Shown: positions 52,356 through 59,536 of the stretch, in pieces
Layout of the letters: every line of letters starts with the position of its first letter
How positions within the stretch are numbered: position 1 is the first letter of the stretch
NCBI RefSeq assembly: GCF_037338445.1
Contig: NZ_CP147838.1
Coordinates: 3,658,001-3,722,000 of the forward strand
Direction of reading: 5' to 3'
DNA from: Salinibaculum sp. SYNS191
Lineage (GTDB): Archaea; Halobacteriota; Halobacteria; Halobacteriales; Haloarculaceae
Length of the DNA: 64,000 nt
Made by a program: the position numbers and the translations under genes
Notes under the pieces: model-generated
Database searches by the model: none
What the model saw: the letters and a program-made list of their open reading frames with translations, nothing else
What the model was told of the DNA's origin: nothing

Positions 52356-52770
52356 CTGGACCGAGAGCCCCCTTGGAACGACAGTGGCGAGTGCCATCAT
52401 CGCGGGAGGTATCGCACTTGTTGTCACACTGTCCTCATCACTTCCATCTCATGGTCCTCCGTCGAGGTCACTGTCCTCACAGGTTGAACTGCTCATTCAG
52501 ATGGAGGTGTTCTTTACAACCCTGAACCTCGTGTTGCTGCTGACACTCGCAGCCATCTACGTCCAACTGTATCGCGATCTTCCGAACAAGTACACAGCAA
52601 GCCTGCTCGTGCTAAGCCTTGCGCTGCTTCTATACGCGGGTACGTCGAATCCATTAGTCCACAACGTCTTGGGCTTCCGTCCCCGTCCAAATATTGGCGC
52701 GTTCGTGTTTCTCCCGGACTTCTTCATTGGACTTGCAATCTTGATTCTCCTCTATCAGAGCCAGACCTGA
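52345..52770 (+). CDS. Four-helix membrane protein coupled to a winged-helix regulator
   Basis: 141 residues from ATG 52345. Four hydrophobic helices: TVASAIIAGGIALVVTLSSSL, VFFTTLNLVLLLTLAAIYVQL, ASLLVLSLALLLYAGTSNPL and FLPDFFIGLAILILLYQS. No catalytic motif. It overlaps the HTH gene by 11 bases. Looks like the haloarchaeal four-TM partner of small ArsR-like proteins; unnamed. Confidence 0.75.
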   Translation: MIRNWTESPLGTTVASAIIAGGIALVVTLSSSLPSHGPPSRSLSSQVELLIQMEVFFTTLNLVLLLTLAAIYVQLYRDLPNKYTASLLVLSLALLLYAGTSNPLVHNVLGFRPRPNIGAFVFLPDFFIGLAILILLYQSQT

Positions 52771-53050
52771 CTTCAGAGGAAGGCAAACGGCTTCTCTGTC
52801 CCACCGTACATGGGTCTTGTAGCGCGTTCCTGGCATCATGGAGACTCGTTGCCGTTCTCCCAAGGTGTCCTACAACAGTTCTCATACCCATTTTTGCCCC
52901 TTTATCTGCTGATACAGAGGGCAGACTTAGTGTTTTGAGAGTGGATCTAGAAAGCCTGTTTGACCTCTACAAGCGCGTGGGCATCATTGTAGAGTGTGCT
53001 GAGAGGGGACGAATGCATCCACACCCCTGCGGGGAAAATGTGAAACTGGC

Positions 53051-53263
53051 TTGAGCGGAAGTACCATTATTGAGCGGGAACAGTCCGCCACCAGCGAGTG
53101 GGTAGTCGCCGCTCTGTGGGTCGCCCTGTTGGCCAGTACCCTCTACAGGCTTGCGATAGACGATGATAGCTTGTTCCAACTGATCACTGCCGCTCTGTTT
53201 ACGTTAGCGAGATTCACCCTCCTTGTACAGAGATGGCTCGCGTCGAAACGACGTATCGGTTGA
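53051..53263 (+). CDS. Small two-helix membrane protein (TTG start)
   Basis: 70 residues, with TTG as the only upstream start. SEWVVAALWVALLASTLYRLAI and LFQLITAALFTLARFTLLVQRWL are hydrophobic helices, with a basic C-terminal tail (SKRRIG). Start-codon choice and lower GC reduce confidence. Confidence 0.45.
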   Translation: MSGSTIIEREQSATSEWVVAALWVALLASTLYRLAIDDDSLFQLITAALFTLARFTLLVQRWLASKRRIG

Positions 53264-53313
53264 ATCGGTAGCATCGGCGAGACACTTACCCGCATCAAGC
53301 CCGTAACAGGATT

Positions 53314-53430
53314 GTGCCCTCCCTCCTCGAGAAACTCTTTGGCAGCCGCCGGCGTCTCGATCAGTGTACCGAGTGTGGAGAACCTGTCTTTCCGGGCTCT
53401 AAACGGTGCAACGCCTGTCGCAGTGAATAA
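53314..53430 (+). CDS. 38-residue zinc-finger microprotein
   Basis: GTG-initiated frame. The product opens VPSLLEKLFGSRRRLDQ and continues with two CxxC pairs, CTEC and CNAC, separated by 14 residues (CTECGEPVFPGSKRC). Small CxxC...CxxC zinc-ribbon microproteins with exactly this architecture are common in haloarchaea. The N-terminal amphipathic LLEKLFG helix precedes the ribbon. Length and start codon keep it below usual gene-calling thresholds. Confidence 0.7.
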   Translation: MPSLLEKLFGSRRRLDQCTECGEPVFPGSKRCNACRSE

Positions 53431-53523
53431 TTGCTCTCCGCTCCACCCTCCTCAAATAGTATCCTATGTCGGTCACCCTGTCGGACGTGTTCCGGCGCGA
53501 ACCGAGATTCGTTAATTGCAAGA

Positions 53524-53652
53524 TAAGCATGCGCACTGGTCGTGGAGTTTCCTCCAAGCTCTCATAGCTATTGAAATAGCTGTGCTGCATACAGAGCGCG
53601 TATCTCGCACGTCCCCTCCCCCAAGCGTTGGTGTTGGAACCGTTCGATACAG
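53524..53652 (+). repeat. 129-base direct repeat, copy 1
   Basis: Begins TAAGCATGCGCACTGG and ends CGTTCGATACAG. Matches 54869-54997 with about six mismatches, all in the right half; the left 60 or so bases are identical. It contains the inverted repeat AGCTATT-GA-AATAGCT. No transposase is attached. Confidence 0.85.
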
Positions 53653-53922
53653 AGATGTGCACTCAGCACCCCCACGCCATATCCTCCAGTACCTCAACGC
53701 TGAACCAACTACACAGCGAGTACGCCTTGCTTGTTTCACAGCTGGGACATAGAAGCGGTCTGCAGGCGCTTACGCGAATCCGATACACACTCAGGAACAG
53801 GGAGTAAGCGAGCCACCACGTTCGATGGTCGCTGTATAACAAAGTGTCAGGTAAGGATATCCGAACACTGAGAGATGCGTCGGTGACGACGCCCGGCCTG
53901 CGCAGGGAATCCGTTCCAACAC

Positions 53923-54195
53923 ATGCGAAAGAAAGAATTCGTCTACCTTCACGAGTTATTCTCCGTAGTCCGTACCGAGTACGAACGACAGTTGGGGCAC
54001 AGTATCGACTGTGCCGAGTATGAACGGCTTGAGGTTCGCCCCAGCTCGTTCAATCAGTCGAAGACCAAGCACAAGGAAGCGGTGTGCGCGTTAGCGAGCG
54101 ATCTCTCCACGGCCATCACCGAGCACTCCTCGTCTGAGACGAAGCCCGACCAGCGCAGACCATACAAATCGGCCGACCAGCGCTCCAAGCCATAG
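53923..54195 (+). CDS. UPF0058 family protein
   Basis: 90 residues. MRKKEFVYLHELFSVVRTEYERQLGHSIDCAEYERLEVRPSSFNQSKTKHKEAVCALASDL is the haloarchaeal UPF0058 pattern (basic K-K-x-E-x-x-x-L-H start, V-R-P-T/S-S-x-x-x-S-K-x-x-H-K-E-A-V). The C-terminal 25 residues are polar and unconserved. Function of the family is unknown. It lies 270 bases after repeat copy 1. Confidence 0.85.
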   Translation: MRKKEFVYLHELFSVVRTEYERQLGHSIDCAEYERLEVRPSSFNQSKTKHKEAVCALASDLSTAITEHSSSETKPDQRRPYKSADQRSKP

Positions 54196-54226
54196 CTCTC
54201 TGCCTCGGGCTCATTTATCCAATACG

Positions 54227-54376
54227 GTGCGATCTGCGACACTCTCTGCAAGATACGCGCGGTATATCGAGGCCTTTGATATCTCTCGCTCCGACGAACT
54301 GTTCCAAGAGCTGAGCACCAAGCGCATCGGATGTATCTTGAGGCCTCATATCGATAAAAAAGGTGAGACGGTATGA
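54227..54376 (+). CDS. Possible 49-residue small protein
   Basis: GTG-initiated frame with product containing RYIEAFDISRSDELFQELSTKRIG and a lysine-rich end (DKKGETV). The stop overlaps the next ATG as ATGA, a coupling arrangement typical of real operons here. The same frame continues open upstream through 54190, so it may instead be the tail of a decayed gene. No family recognised. Confidence 0.3.
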   Translation: MRSATLSARYARYIEAFDISRSDELFQELSTKRIGCILRPHIDKKGETV

Positions 54377-54726
54377 GGCCAGACACATCAGATGACGAGA
54401 CTGGCGAAGAGGCGCTCACTGCTGATGCGCTAGTAACCCAACTTGAGCAGGTCAAAGCGCAGGCGGTCGAAATGCTCGAACAGAAAGAAGCGGAGATGGA
54501 GCGTCTTCAAACGGAACTTGAGGCGGAACGCGAGAAACGAGTCGAGTGTCAGGAGCGGTTCGAACAGGTCGAAAAAGATGTCGAAGAACTGCAAGAAAAC
54601 TACGTCCCAATCAACGCTGTCGAAACCGTGCTTGTGAAACAAGGCGTTTCCAACGAGACCGTCGACGACGTAATTGAAGCAGCTCGCGCCGTTGAGGACA
54701 ATGCCGAAGCAAACGTCAACGAGTAG
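54373..54726 (+). CDS. Coiled-coil protein
   Basis: 117 residues. A long heptad-patterned helix spans about residues 20-78 (LVTQLEQVKAQAVEMLEQKEAEMERLQTELEAEREKRVECQERFEQVEKDVEELQENY), followed by a short conserved-looking helical end (PINAVETVLVKQGVSNETVDDVIEAARAV). The N-terminus is acidic. No enzymatic motif. Probably a structural or partner-binding protein in this accessory segment. Confidence 0.75.
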   Translation: MRPDTSDDETGEEALTADALVTQLEQVKAQAVEMLEQKEAEMERLQTELEAEREKRVECQERFEQVEKDVEELQENYVPINAVETVLVKQGVSNETVDDVIEAARAVEDNAEANVNE

Positions 54727-54794
54727 CCTCTTACTTCAGCATCTCTCGGCAACAGGAATTTCTCCATCTACTCGAGTGCTGCCAAGGAGAACTT

Positions 54795-54850
54795 GACCGA
54801 CTCAGAGGATGGATTCAGCAGTCAGGCATTGTTGGTTCCACACCGATGCC
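54795..54850 (+). repeat. 56-base dispersed repeat, copy A
   Basis: Aligns with 56307-56362 with about 11 mismatches in 56 positions and no gaps (GACCGA ... ACCGAT-x-CC). Located just before the second 129-base repeat. Confidence 0.6.
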
Positions 54851-54868
54851 GATGAACCCGCTGGTCAG

Positions 54869-54997
54869 TAAGCATGCGCACTGGTCGTGGAGTTTCCTCC
54901 AAGCTCTCATAGCTATTGAAATAGCTGTGCTGGATACAGGGCGCGTATCTCGCACGTCCCCTCTCCCAGGCGCTGGTGTTGGAATCGTTCGATACAG
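54869..54997 (+). repeat. 129-base direct repeat, copy 2
   Basis: Second copy of the element at 53524-53652. It lies immediately upstream of the lipoprotein gene at 55041 and probably contains or borders its promoter. The hairpin AGCTATT-GA-AATAGCT is preserved. Confidence 0.85.
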
Positions 54998-55040
54998 TGA
55001 AACATTGCATTTTTATCCACCCTCGCAAACCGATAGACGC

Positions 55041-56003
55041 ATGCCCTCCAGCAGATGTCCGCCAAGACCAGCAGTAGCAGTTGCACTGGTCATACTCGTG
55101 GCCTTGTCCGGTTGTGCAGGTCTGACCGATACTGAACCATCGACTGCTGAGACCTCTGCTACGACACCGTCGCCGACACCGGCGTCCTCACCCGCTCCGA
55201 CAGAGACATCAATCCCGTCGACAGAGGGGAGTCCGTCGGCGACACCAACAGTTACCCAGACACCAATCTCGACCCCGGTAACGACACCGACCGCACCATC
55301 GAGTGACCGACTCGCTCCAGGGATAGCTGAGTCCGGCGTCCAAAATGTAACTAAGGCCATCCTCGCCCACCAGAGGGTCGCGGTCGAGACACCGGGCGTA
55401 GTCACTCACACAACGGACTCGACAATCGGTGGGCAGACCGTGGTTGCAACGGTTCGCGTGACGGCAGCGAGGAATCTCACACGAGTCCAGTACGTGGCAC
55501 AGGCCCAGAATACAATCGATAACGAGACGGAGAACAGAACGACGGTCATTGCCGCCAACAAAACATCGGTGAGGCAATACACTGTCAACGCCGGGAACGT
55601 TACGCTGGACAACCGACGGGAGCGAACCCAACTCTTTGACCGGGCGCTGCGCGGGCTCTCGACAGCAACGAGTCCACTACAAGGAACGCTTCGGCGTGGG
55701 AACTTCACCGTCACTAACGTCACCGACCGAGGCGACACCAGCCTCCTGACCCTTCGTGCCGCCCGATATGCGGGCGGGCAACTGTACAATCCACAGAATG
55801 TCGTGGCGTACAATGCAACAATCCAGCTTACTACCGACGGGCTTGTTCGCTCTGCAACCGAGCGTATCGCCGTCCAGAGAGATGGCAGAAGCGGGCAGTA
55901 CAGTCTCACCTATCGTTTCGACGAGCGGCCGGTTGCACTCCCACAAGTCCCCCAGGTTCCTGCGGACATCCAAGCCCAGTCAAATGCGAGCCTGAACCGG
56001 TGA
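55041..56003 (+). CDS. Sec-type lipoprotein with Thr/Pro linker
   Basis: 320 residues from ATG 55041 (the frame is open from 54846 through the repeat, but the signal peptide fixes the start). PAVAVALVILVALSGC is a lipoprotein signal without twin Arg, followed by about 75 residues of Thr/Ser/Pro repeats (TPSPTPASSPAPTETS). The globular part has many N-x-T/S sequons and ends SLTYRFDERPVALPQVPQVPADI. Similar DUF-type lipoproteins are common in haloarchaea; function unknown. Confidence 0.78.
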   Translation: MPSSRCPPRPAVAVALVILVALSGCAGLTDTEPSTAETSATTPSPTPASSPAPTETSIPSTEGSPSATPTVTQTPISTPVTTPTAPSSDRLAPGIAESGVQNVTKAILAHQRVAVETPGVVTHTTDSTIGGQTVVATVRVTAARNLTRVQYVAQAQNTIDNETENRTTVIAANKTSVRQYTVNAGNVTLDNRRERTQLFDRALRGLSTATSPLQGTLRRGNFTVTNVTDRGDTSLLTLRAARYAGGQLYNPQNVVAYNATIQLTTDGLVRSATERIAVQRDGRSGQYSLTYRFDERPVALPQVPQVPADIQAQSNASLNR

Positions 56004-56728
56004 CAACGGGGAGGTACGGATTCGGACGGCAATTGACCTGAACGGGTCTGTCATAGAATGCTTGTAACACGGTGCTTCTGACGGTTCGGCTCTATCAACA
56101 CAGCCCCCCCCACAGTAACGGACGGTCTGGTCGCCAGTCGAACGGAGTGGCTCTGTGTCGTTGCTGGACCTCTCTGGCCTCGCAACCAGAAACTTCTATG
56201 ACGAGCCCGAGAAGGGGGATGCGGACGGGCCTGATATGGTGACTGAGTCGCGCTCTGTATGCAGCAGCGCCTACGTCAACTACTCAACCTCTGTCAATAA
56301 CTCTGTGACCGATAGAGAGGATGCAGTCAGCAGCCAGCCATCGTTGGTTTCAGACCGATTCCTTTAATCAGCTGTTAGAACGAGCGTGCGCAAGTACCTT
56401 TTTCCGCCTCGGGTGCGCTCGCTTCACTCGCCCACCGCTCGGCGCAAAAATCTACGCTAAAAAGGCTGAAGCCTCACTTTGTTCGGCTTCAGTGGACCGC
56501 GCTCGTGCTGCTCGCGCGGATGCTCAACCGCTCAGTAGTCAACCTGTATCGACCGCTCAGTGACCTGCGAACTGAACAGGTTTTGGTTCGATAAACGGAC
56601 GGAGCTACCTATGTCGTAATGTGCCCGAATTCGACCGTCTCAAAATCACCGTTTCTGGCATCTAACCGAAGAGTTCATCGTTCCATGTAGGGGACAAGAT
56701 ATTGTTGGCCGAGAATCAATGACAGTTC
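56004..56728. other. 725-base gap with a dispersed repeat
   Basis: No coding-like frame. It contains copy B of the 56-base repeat (56307-56362), followed by TTTTTCCGCCTCGGG and a run alternating CGCTCG/CTCACT motifs (56400-56540) that resemble degenerate haloarchaeal intergenic repeats. This is likely mobile-element debris. Confidence 0.4.
56307..56362 (+). repeat. 56-base dispersed repeat, copy B
   Basis: Ungapped match to 54795-54850. The sequence after it (GAGCGTGCGCAAGTA) weakly resembles the beginning of the 129-base repeat, hinting that both belong to one composite element. Confidence 0.6.
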
Positions 56729-57274
56729 CTACAAACGAGATTCCATGTGTTCGATAGCGGTCCAGATGTCAATAATACGGACGCGACCTTCGTAGTGCGT
56801 ATTTTCGATCACACCAGTAATCGCTTCCTCGGCGTTCCGGTCGTCCATCAGAATCCCGACGGACTCGTGCGATGTTGAGCCGAGGAGCATCACCGCAACT
56901 GCAGGGAGTTCCGAATCCGTCTTCCGCAACTCATCCGGATCCATCTGCTCGAACTCTGCTAACCGCTCATGCACTCGATCCATTACCTCGCCAGCACGTG
57001 GCCCGTCGTGGACGCGGACGCCGGGTTGGACCTCTCCTGCGAGCGTAATCCAGTCCGTCGTGTCCGCTCGGTCAACCCAATCGACGCCGATGTAGCCGTG
57101 TTGCTCAGTGAGTTCTTCGACGACACCGCGACTCAAGTACAGCTCTATACCTTCCGTTTTGACGTACTGCATGAACGTCTGGTACGGGTCGCTGTCCGTG
57201 CCACCGAGCGTTCTGAGGAAACTCGTATCGAGGACGAGTGCGGTTGGGAACGGCGACGGGTGGGCCTCACTCAT
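56729..57274 (-). CDS. PIN-like nuclease, putative toxin
   Basis: 181 residues from ATG 57274. The N-terminal ALVLDTSFLRTLGG carries the first acidic residue of a PIN fold, followed by ELYLSRGVVEELTEQHGYIGVDWVDRA. Later acidic residues in KTDSELPAVAVMLLGS (DxE/A-type) and VGILMDDRNAEEAI (the D-D pair) complete a plausible Mg-binding site. It overlaps the preceding HTH gene by eight bases, the common toxin-antitoxin arrangement. Divergent PIN families exist, so the assignment rests on motif spacing. Confidence 0.65.
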   Translation of the reverse strand: MSEAHPSPFPTALVLDTSFLRTLGGTDSDPYQTFMQYVKTEGIELYLSRGVVEELTEQHGYIGVDWVDRADTTDWITLAGEVQPGVRVHDGPRAGEVMDRVHERLAEFEQMDPDELRKTDSELPAVAVMLLGSTSHESVGILMDDRNAEEAITGVIENTHYEGRVRIIDIWTAIEHMESRL

Positions 57275-57896
57275 CGCTGCGCTGGTAGGGTGCCTGGTCG
57301 AGCGCTCGGTCGTGGACATCTACATCGAACGTGACATCGTCGAGCGTCGGATCGTGCGTGCCTACGATAGCGATAATCCGTTCGATTGCCTGCGTGACTG
57401 CAATCCCTTCGACAGCAGGCACATCAAGGGCGTCCGCAGCACTGCGCCGTGTCGTGTTCCCTTTCAAGTACTCTATCGTTGCCGTGACGGCGGGTGCGAG
57501 TGCTGCCTTGCCGTGCCGGTCAACGAACAGTTCGAGGTCGTCATCAACGCTGGTGGCTCCATAGACAGCGATAATGACGGGACCGAGTTCGACCGTCGTT
57601 TCACCAGTCCAGTGACCGCTTACAGGCTCGGCACGCCAGAGTGCTGACCCGTTTTCGTACTCGTCGAGTTCCGCTGCAACGCCTAACTCGGCCAGCGCGT
57701 TTGCGTACTTGTACGCGGTGCTTTTCGAGAACCCCTGGCGGTCACGAGCGGCGGTGACTGTCGTTGGGGAATGAATCAGGAGATCCGTGTAGAACCGCGC
57801 GAGTTCAGGCGTGTCCAGCAGTTTCTGGAACACGAAGAACTGCCGGGCTGACTGCCCGGTATCCGGTGGGTTGGTGGGTGGTGACGCGTCCGACAT
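57267..57896 (-). CDS. HTH protein, putative antitoxin of the PIN module
   Basis: 209 residues. A winged-helix region covers about residues 15-85: FVFQKLLDTPELARFYTDLLIHSPTTVTAARDRQGFSKSTAYKYANALAELGVAAELDEYENGSALWRAEPV. A second domain (residues 95-200) has VELGPVIIAVYGATSVDDDLELFVDRHGKAALAPAVTATIEYLKGNTTRRSAADAL. This TrmB-like/DUF7437-type protein is often encoded just before a PIN protein in haloarchaea. The stop overlaps the PIN start. Autoregulation is likely because the promoter is AT-rich with duplicated TATA-like boxes. Confidence 0.72.
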   Translation of the reverse strand: MSDASPPTNPPDTGQSARQFFVFQKLLDTPELARFYTDLLIHSPTTVTAARDRQGFSKSTAYKYANALAELGVAAELDEYENGSALWRAEPVSGHWTGETTVELGPVIIAVYGATSVDDDLELFVDRHGKAALAPAVTATIEYLKGNTTRRSAADALDVPAVEGIAVTQAIERIIAIVGTHDPTLDDVTFDVDVHDRALDQAPYQRSDE

Positions 57897-57897
57897 A

Positions 57898-57922
57898 GTC
57901 TATAATACACGAACTATAAACT
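57898..57922 (-). promoter_or_regulatory. Promoter of the HTH/PIN operon
   Basis: Two similar boxes occur on the minus strand, TTTATAGT (about 57915-57922) and ATTATAGA (about 57899-57906). The distal one is near the -25 position of a leaderless start at 57896. The duplication would suit repression by the HTH protein. Confidence 0.4.
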
Positions 57923-58092
57923 AAAGCCTTCGGGCGGTGTTGCAGAAGTCGTCGCACACGTGAGTGACGACGAGTGCGATGGCAGTCCCGCCGAACACCG
58001 CCGCGAGTGGGGGACGTTGCCTCCGGGGAATGCTCGTGCTGTGACAAGTGTTCAGTAAGGTTGCAAACTCCTCAATTGGGAATCGTCCATCA

Positions 58093-58266
58093 CTACTCCC
58101 GGTTACTCAATCCTGCACCTATTGCAGCACCGAGTGCCACTCCGAGTGCGAGCCACAGTCCGAGGTTATCCGTAGCAGAACCGATAGCGACTCCGATTGC
58201 AATCCCAATCGCTATCCCACCCCCCATGCCTTTTCCGCTCAATGCTGTCTCACTTTCCTCGCTCAT
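58093..58266 (-). CDS. 57-residue glycine-zipper membrane microprotein
   Basis: Starts at ATG 58266 and ends at TAG 58093-58095. The polar leader MSEESETALSGKGMGGG precedes two helices built on G-x-x-x-G spacing: IAIGIAIGVAIGSATDNLG and LWLALGVALGAAIGAG, with the end SNRE. Glycine-zipper helices pack tightly and are seen in small oligomeric membrane proteins. Codon use is coding-like. Function unknown. Confidence 0.75.
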   Translation of the reverse strand: MSEESETALSGKGMGGGIAIGIAIGVAIGSATDNLGLWLALGVALGAAIGAGLSNRE

Positions 58267-58315
58267 GTACTATCATCTGACTGTAGGAAGTGGTAAGTCA
58301 GCACTGTCTGGGACG

Positions 58316-58480
58316 TCATAATTCTTCGTTCCCGTACTGGTAGGTCGGACGAACGTCCTCGAGGAACTCGCCGTCGTAGGGGACGCGGTTCGCCACGGTT
58401 CCGCGGAACGCCTGCCGGAACTCATCTGTTTCTATCCCCCAGGTACACCGTCTAGGAATCGGGAAGTGCCCGCCTCGAAA
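58316..58480 (-). pseudogene. 54-codon fragment in frame with, and after, the ABC ATPase stop
   Basis: Directly after the TAG of the molybdate-type ATPase gene the same frame continues for 54 sense codons: FRGGHFPIPRRCTWGIETDEF, then RQAFRGTVANRVPYDGEF and LEDVRPTYQYGNEEL, ending in TGA. The composition is haloarchaeal and protein-like and contains no Met. It is either the C-terminal remnant of another gene truncated by insertion of the transport operon, or a readthrough extension. No family recognised. Confidence 0.45.
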
Positions 58481-59536
58481 CTACTCACCGTGCGGAATCA
58501 GGTGAATCGACTCTCGCGGGATCAGCACCTGAACGTCTGACCCGTTCTCGAGCGCCAGCCGTTCGAACGTCGGCGGCCGAACGTTTGCCGTGAGCGTGAG
58601 CGACCCCGCGTCGATTTCGATATCGAGCCGGTACTCACTCCCCTCGTTTAACCACCGAACAACCGTCCCCGTGACTGTATTCGCCGTTCGGTCACCGTCG
58701 GCAACGTAGGGTGCTTCGACCTCCACCCGCGATGGATGGATACAGACCGTTACGCTCGACGGACGAATATCCGACTCGGTCGTCTGGAACTCGAGATCGC
58801 GTAACCGAACGTGTGAGCCGTCTGCTGTTCGGTCGGTCACCGTCCCGTCGTAGAGGTTCTCGTTCCCGGTAAAGCGGGCGACGAACCGACTCGCTGGCCG
58901 GGTGAGCACCGTCGACGGCGAGGCAACCTGCTCCAGGTCACCGTCCCGAACGATGGCGAGTCGGTCACCGAGGGCCGTCGCCGTCCGCTGGTCGTGCGTG
59001 ACGTAGAGAATCGGGATTGCGAGCGAGTCGAACAGGCTGTGCAGTTCGTCCCGGAGCCGTTTCCGGATCGATGCGTCGAGACTCGACAACGGCTCGTCGA
59101 GAAGGAGTACGTCCGGGTCGGTCGCCAGCGTCCGCGCGAGGGCAACTCGCTGGCGTTCCCCACCAGACAACGTCGGGGGCTTTCTATCGAGGACCGCCTC
59201 TATTTCGAGAAGCGTCGCGAGCTCGTCGACGCGCTGGCTAGCTGTTGCCGCGTACGCGATGTTTTCCCGGGCAGTCATGTGTGGAAAGAGCGCCCCCTCC
59301 TGGAACACGATCCCGACACGCCGGTCCTCCAGGGGCAGGCCGACCAGGTCTCGCCCGTCGACTCGAATTGCTCCCGAATCCGGGTCGGCAATACCGGCGA
59401 TCAGCGAGAGCAGCGTCGTCTTGCCGCTTCCGGACGGGCCCAGGACGGCGAGCACTTCGTCGTCGACCGTCAGGTCGACCGGGCCGAAGTCAAACTGGCC
59501 GTAGGCTTTGCGCAATCGAGCGAGTTCGAGTGTCAT
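58481..59536 (-). CDS. Molybdate/tungstate-type ABC transporter ATP-binding protein
   Basis: 351 residues from ATG 59536, which overlaps the permease stop (ATGA). Walker A GPSGSGKTTLLSLI (about residues 33-46), Q-loop FQEGALFPHMT, signature LSGGERQRVALARTLATDPDVLLLDEPLSSLD, and switch His THDQRT. The C-terminal third (residues about 245-351) is a Mop/TOBE-like beta region: VCIHPSRVEVEAPYVADGDR, RWLNEGSEYRLDIEID. Context (binding protein, permease, MobA, MobB) favours molybdate or tungstate. Confidence 0.93.
   Translation of the reverse strand: MTLELARLRKAYGQFDFGPVDLTVDDEVLAVLGPSGSGKTTLLSLIAGIADPDSGAIRVDGRDLVGLPLEDRRVGIVFQEGALFPHMTARENIAYAATASQRVDELATLLEIEAVLDRKPPTLSGGERQRVALARTLATDPDVLLLDEPLSSLDASIRKRLRDELHSLFDSLAIPILYVTHDQRTATALGDRLAIVRDGDLEQVASPSTVLTRPASRFVARFTGNENLYDGTVTDRTADGSHVRLRDLEFQTTESDIRPSSVTVCIHPSRVEVEAPYVADGDRTANTVTGTVVRWLNEGSEYRLDIEIDAGSLTLTANVRPPTFERLALENGSDVQVLIPRESIHLIPHGE

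Noticed and set aside
53516..53752. Open frame through the first 129-base repeat
   Set aside because: The second repeat copy carries only the first 43 residues of this frame, and the following sequence differs; both strands are open across the repeat, so it looks non-coding.
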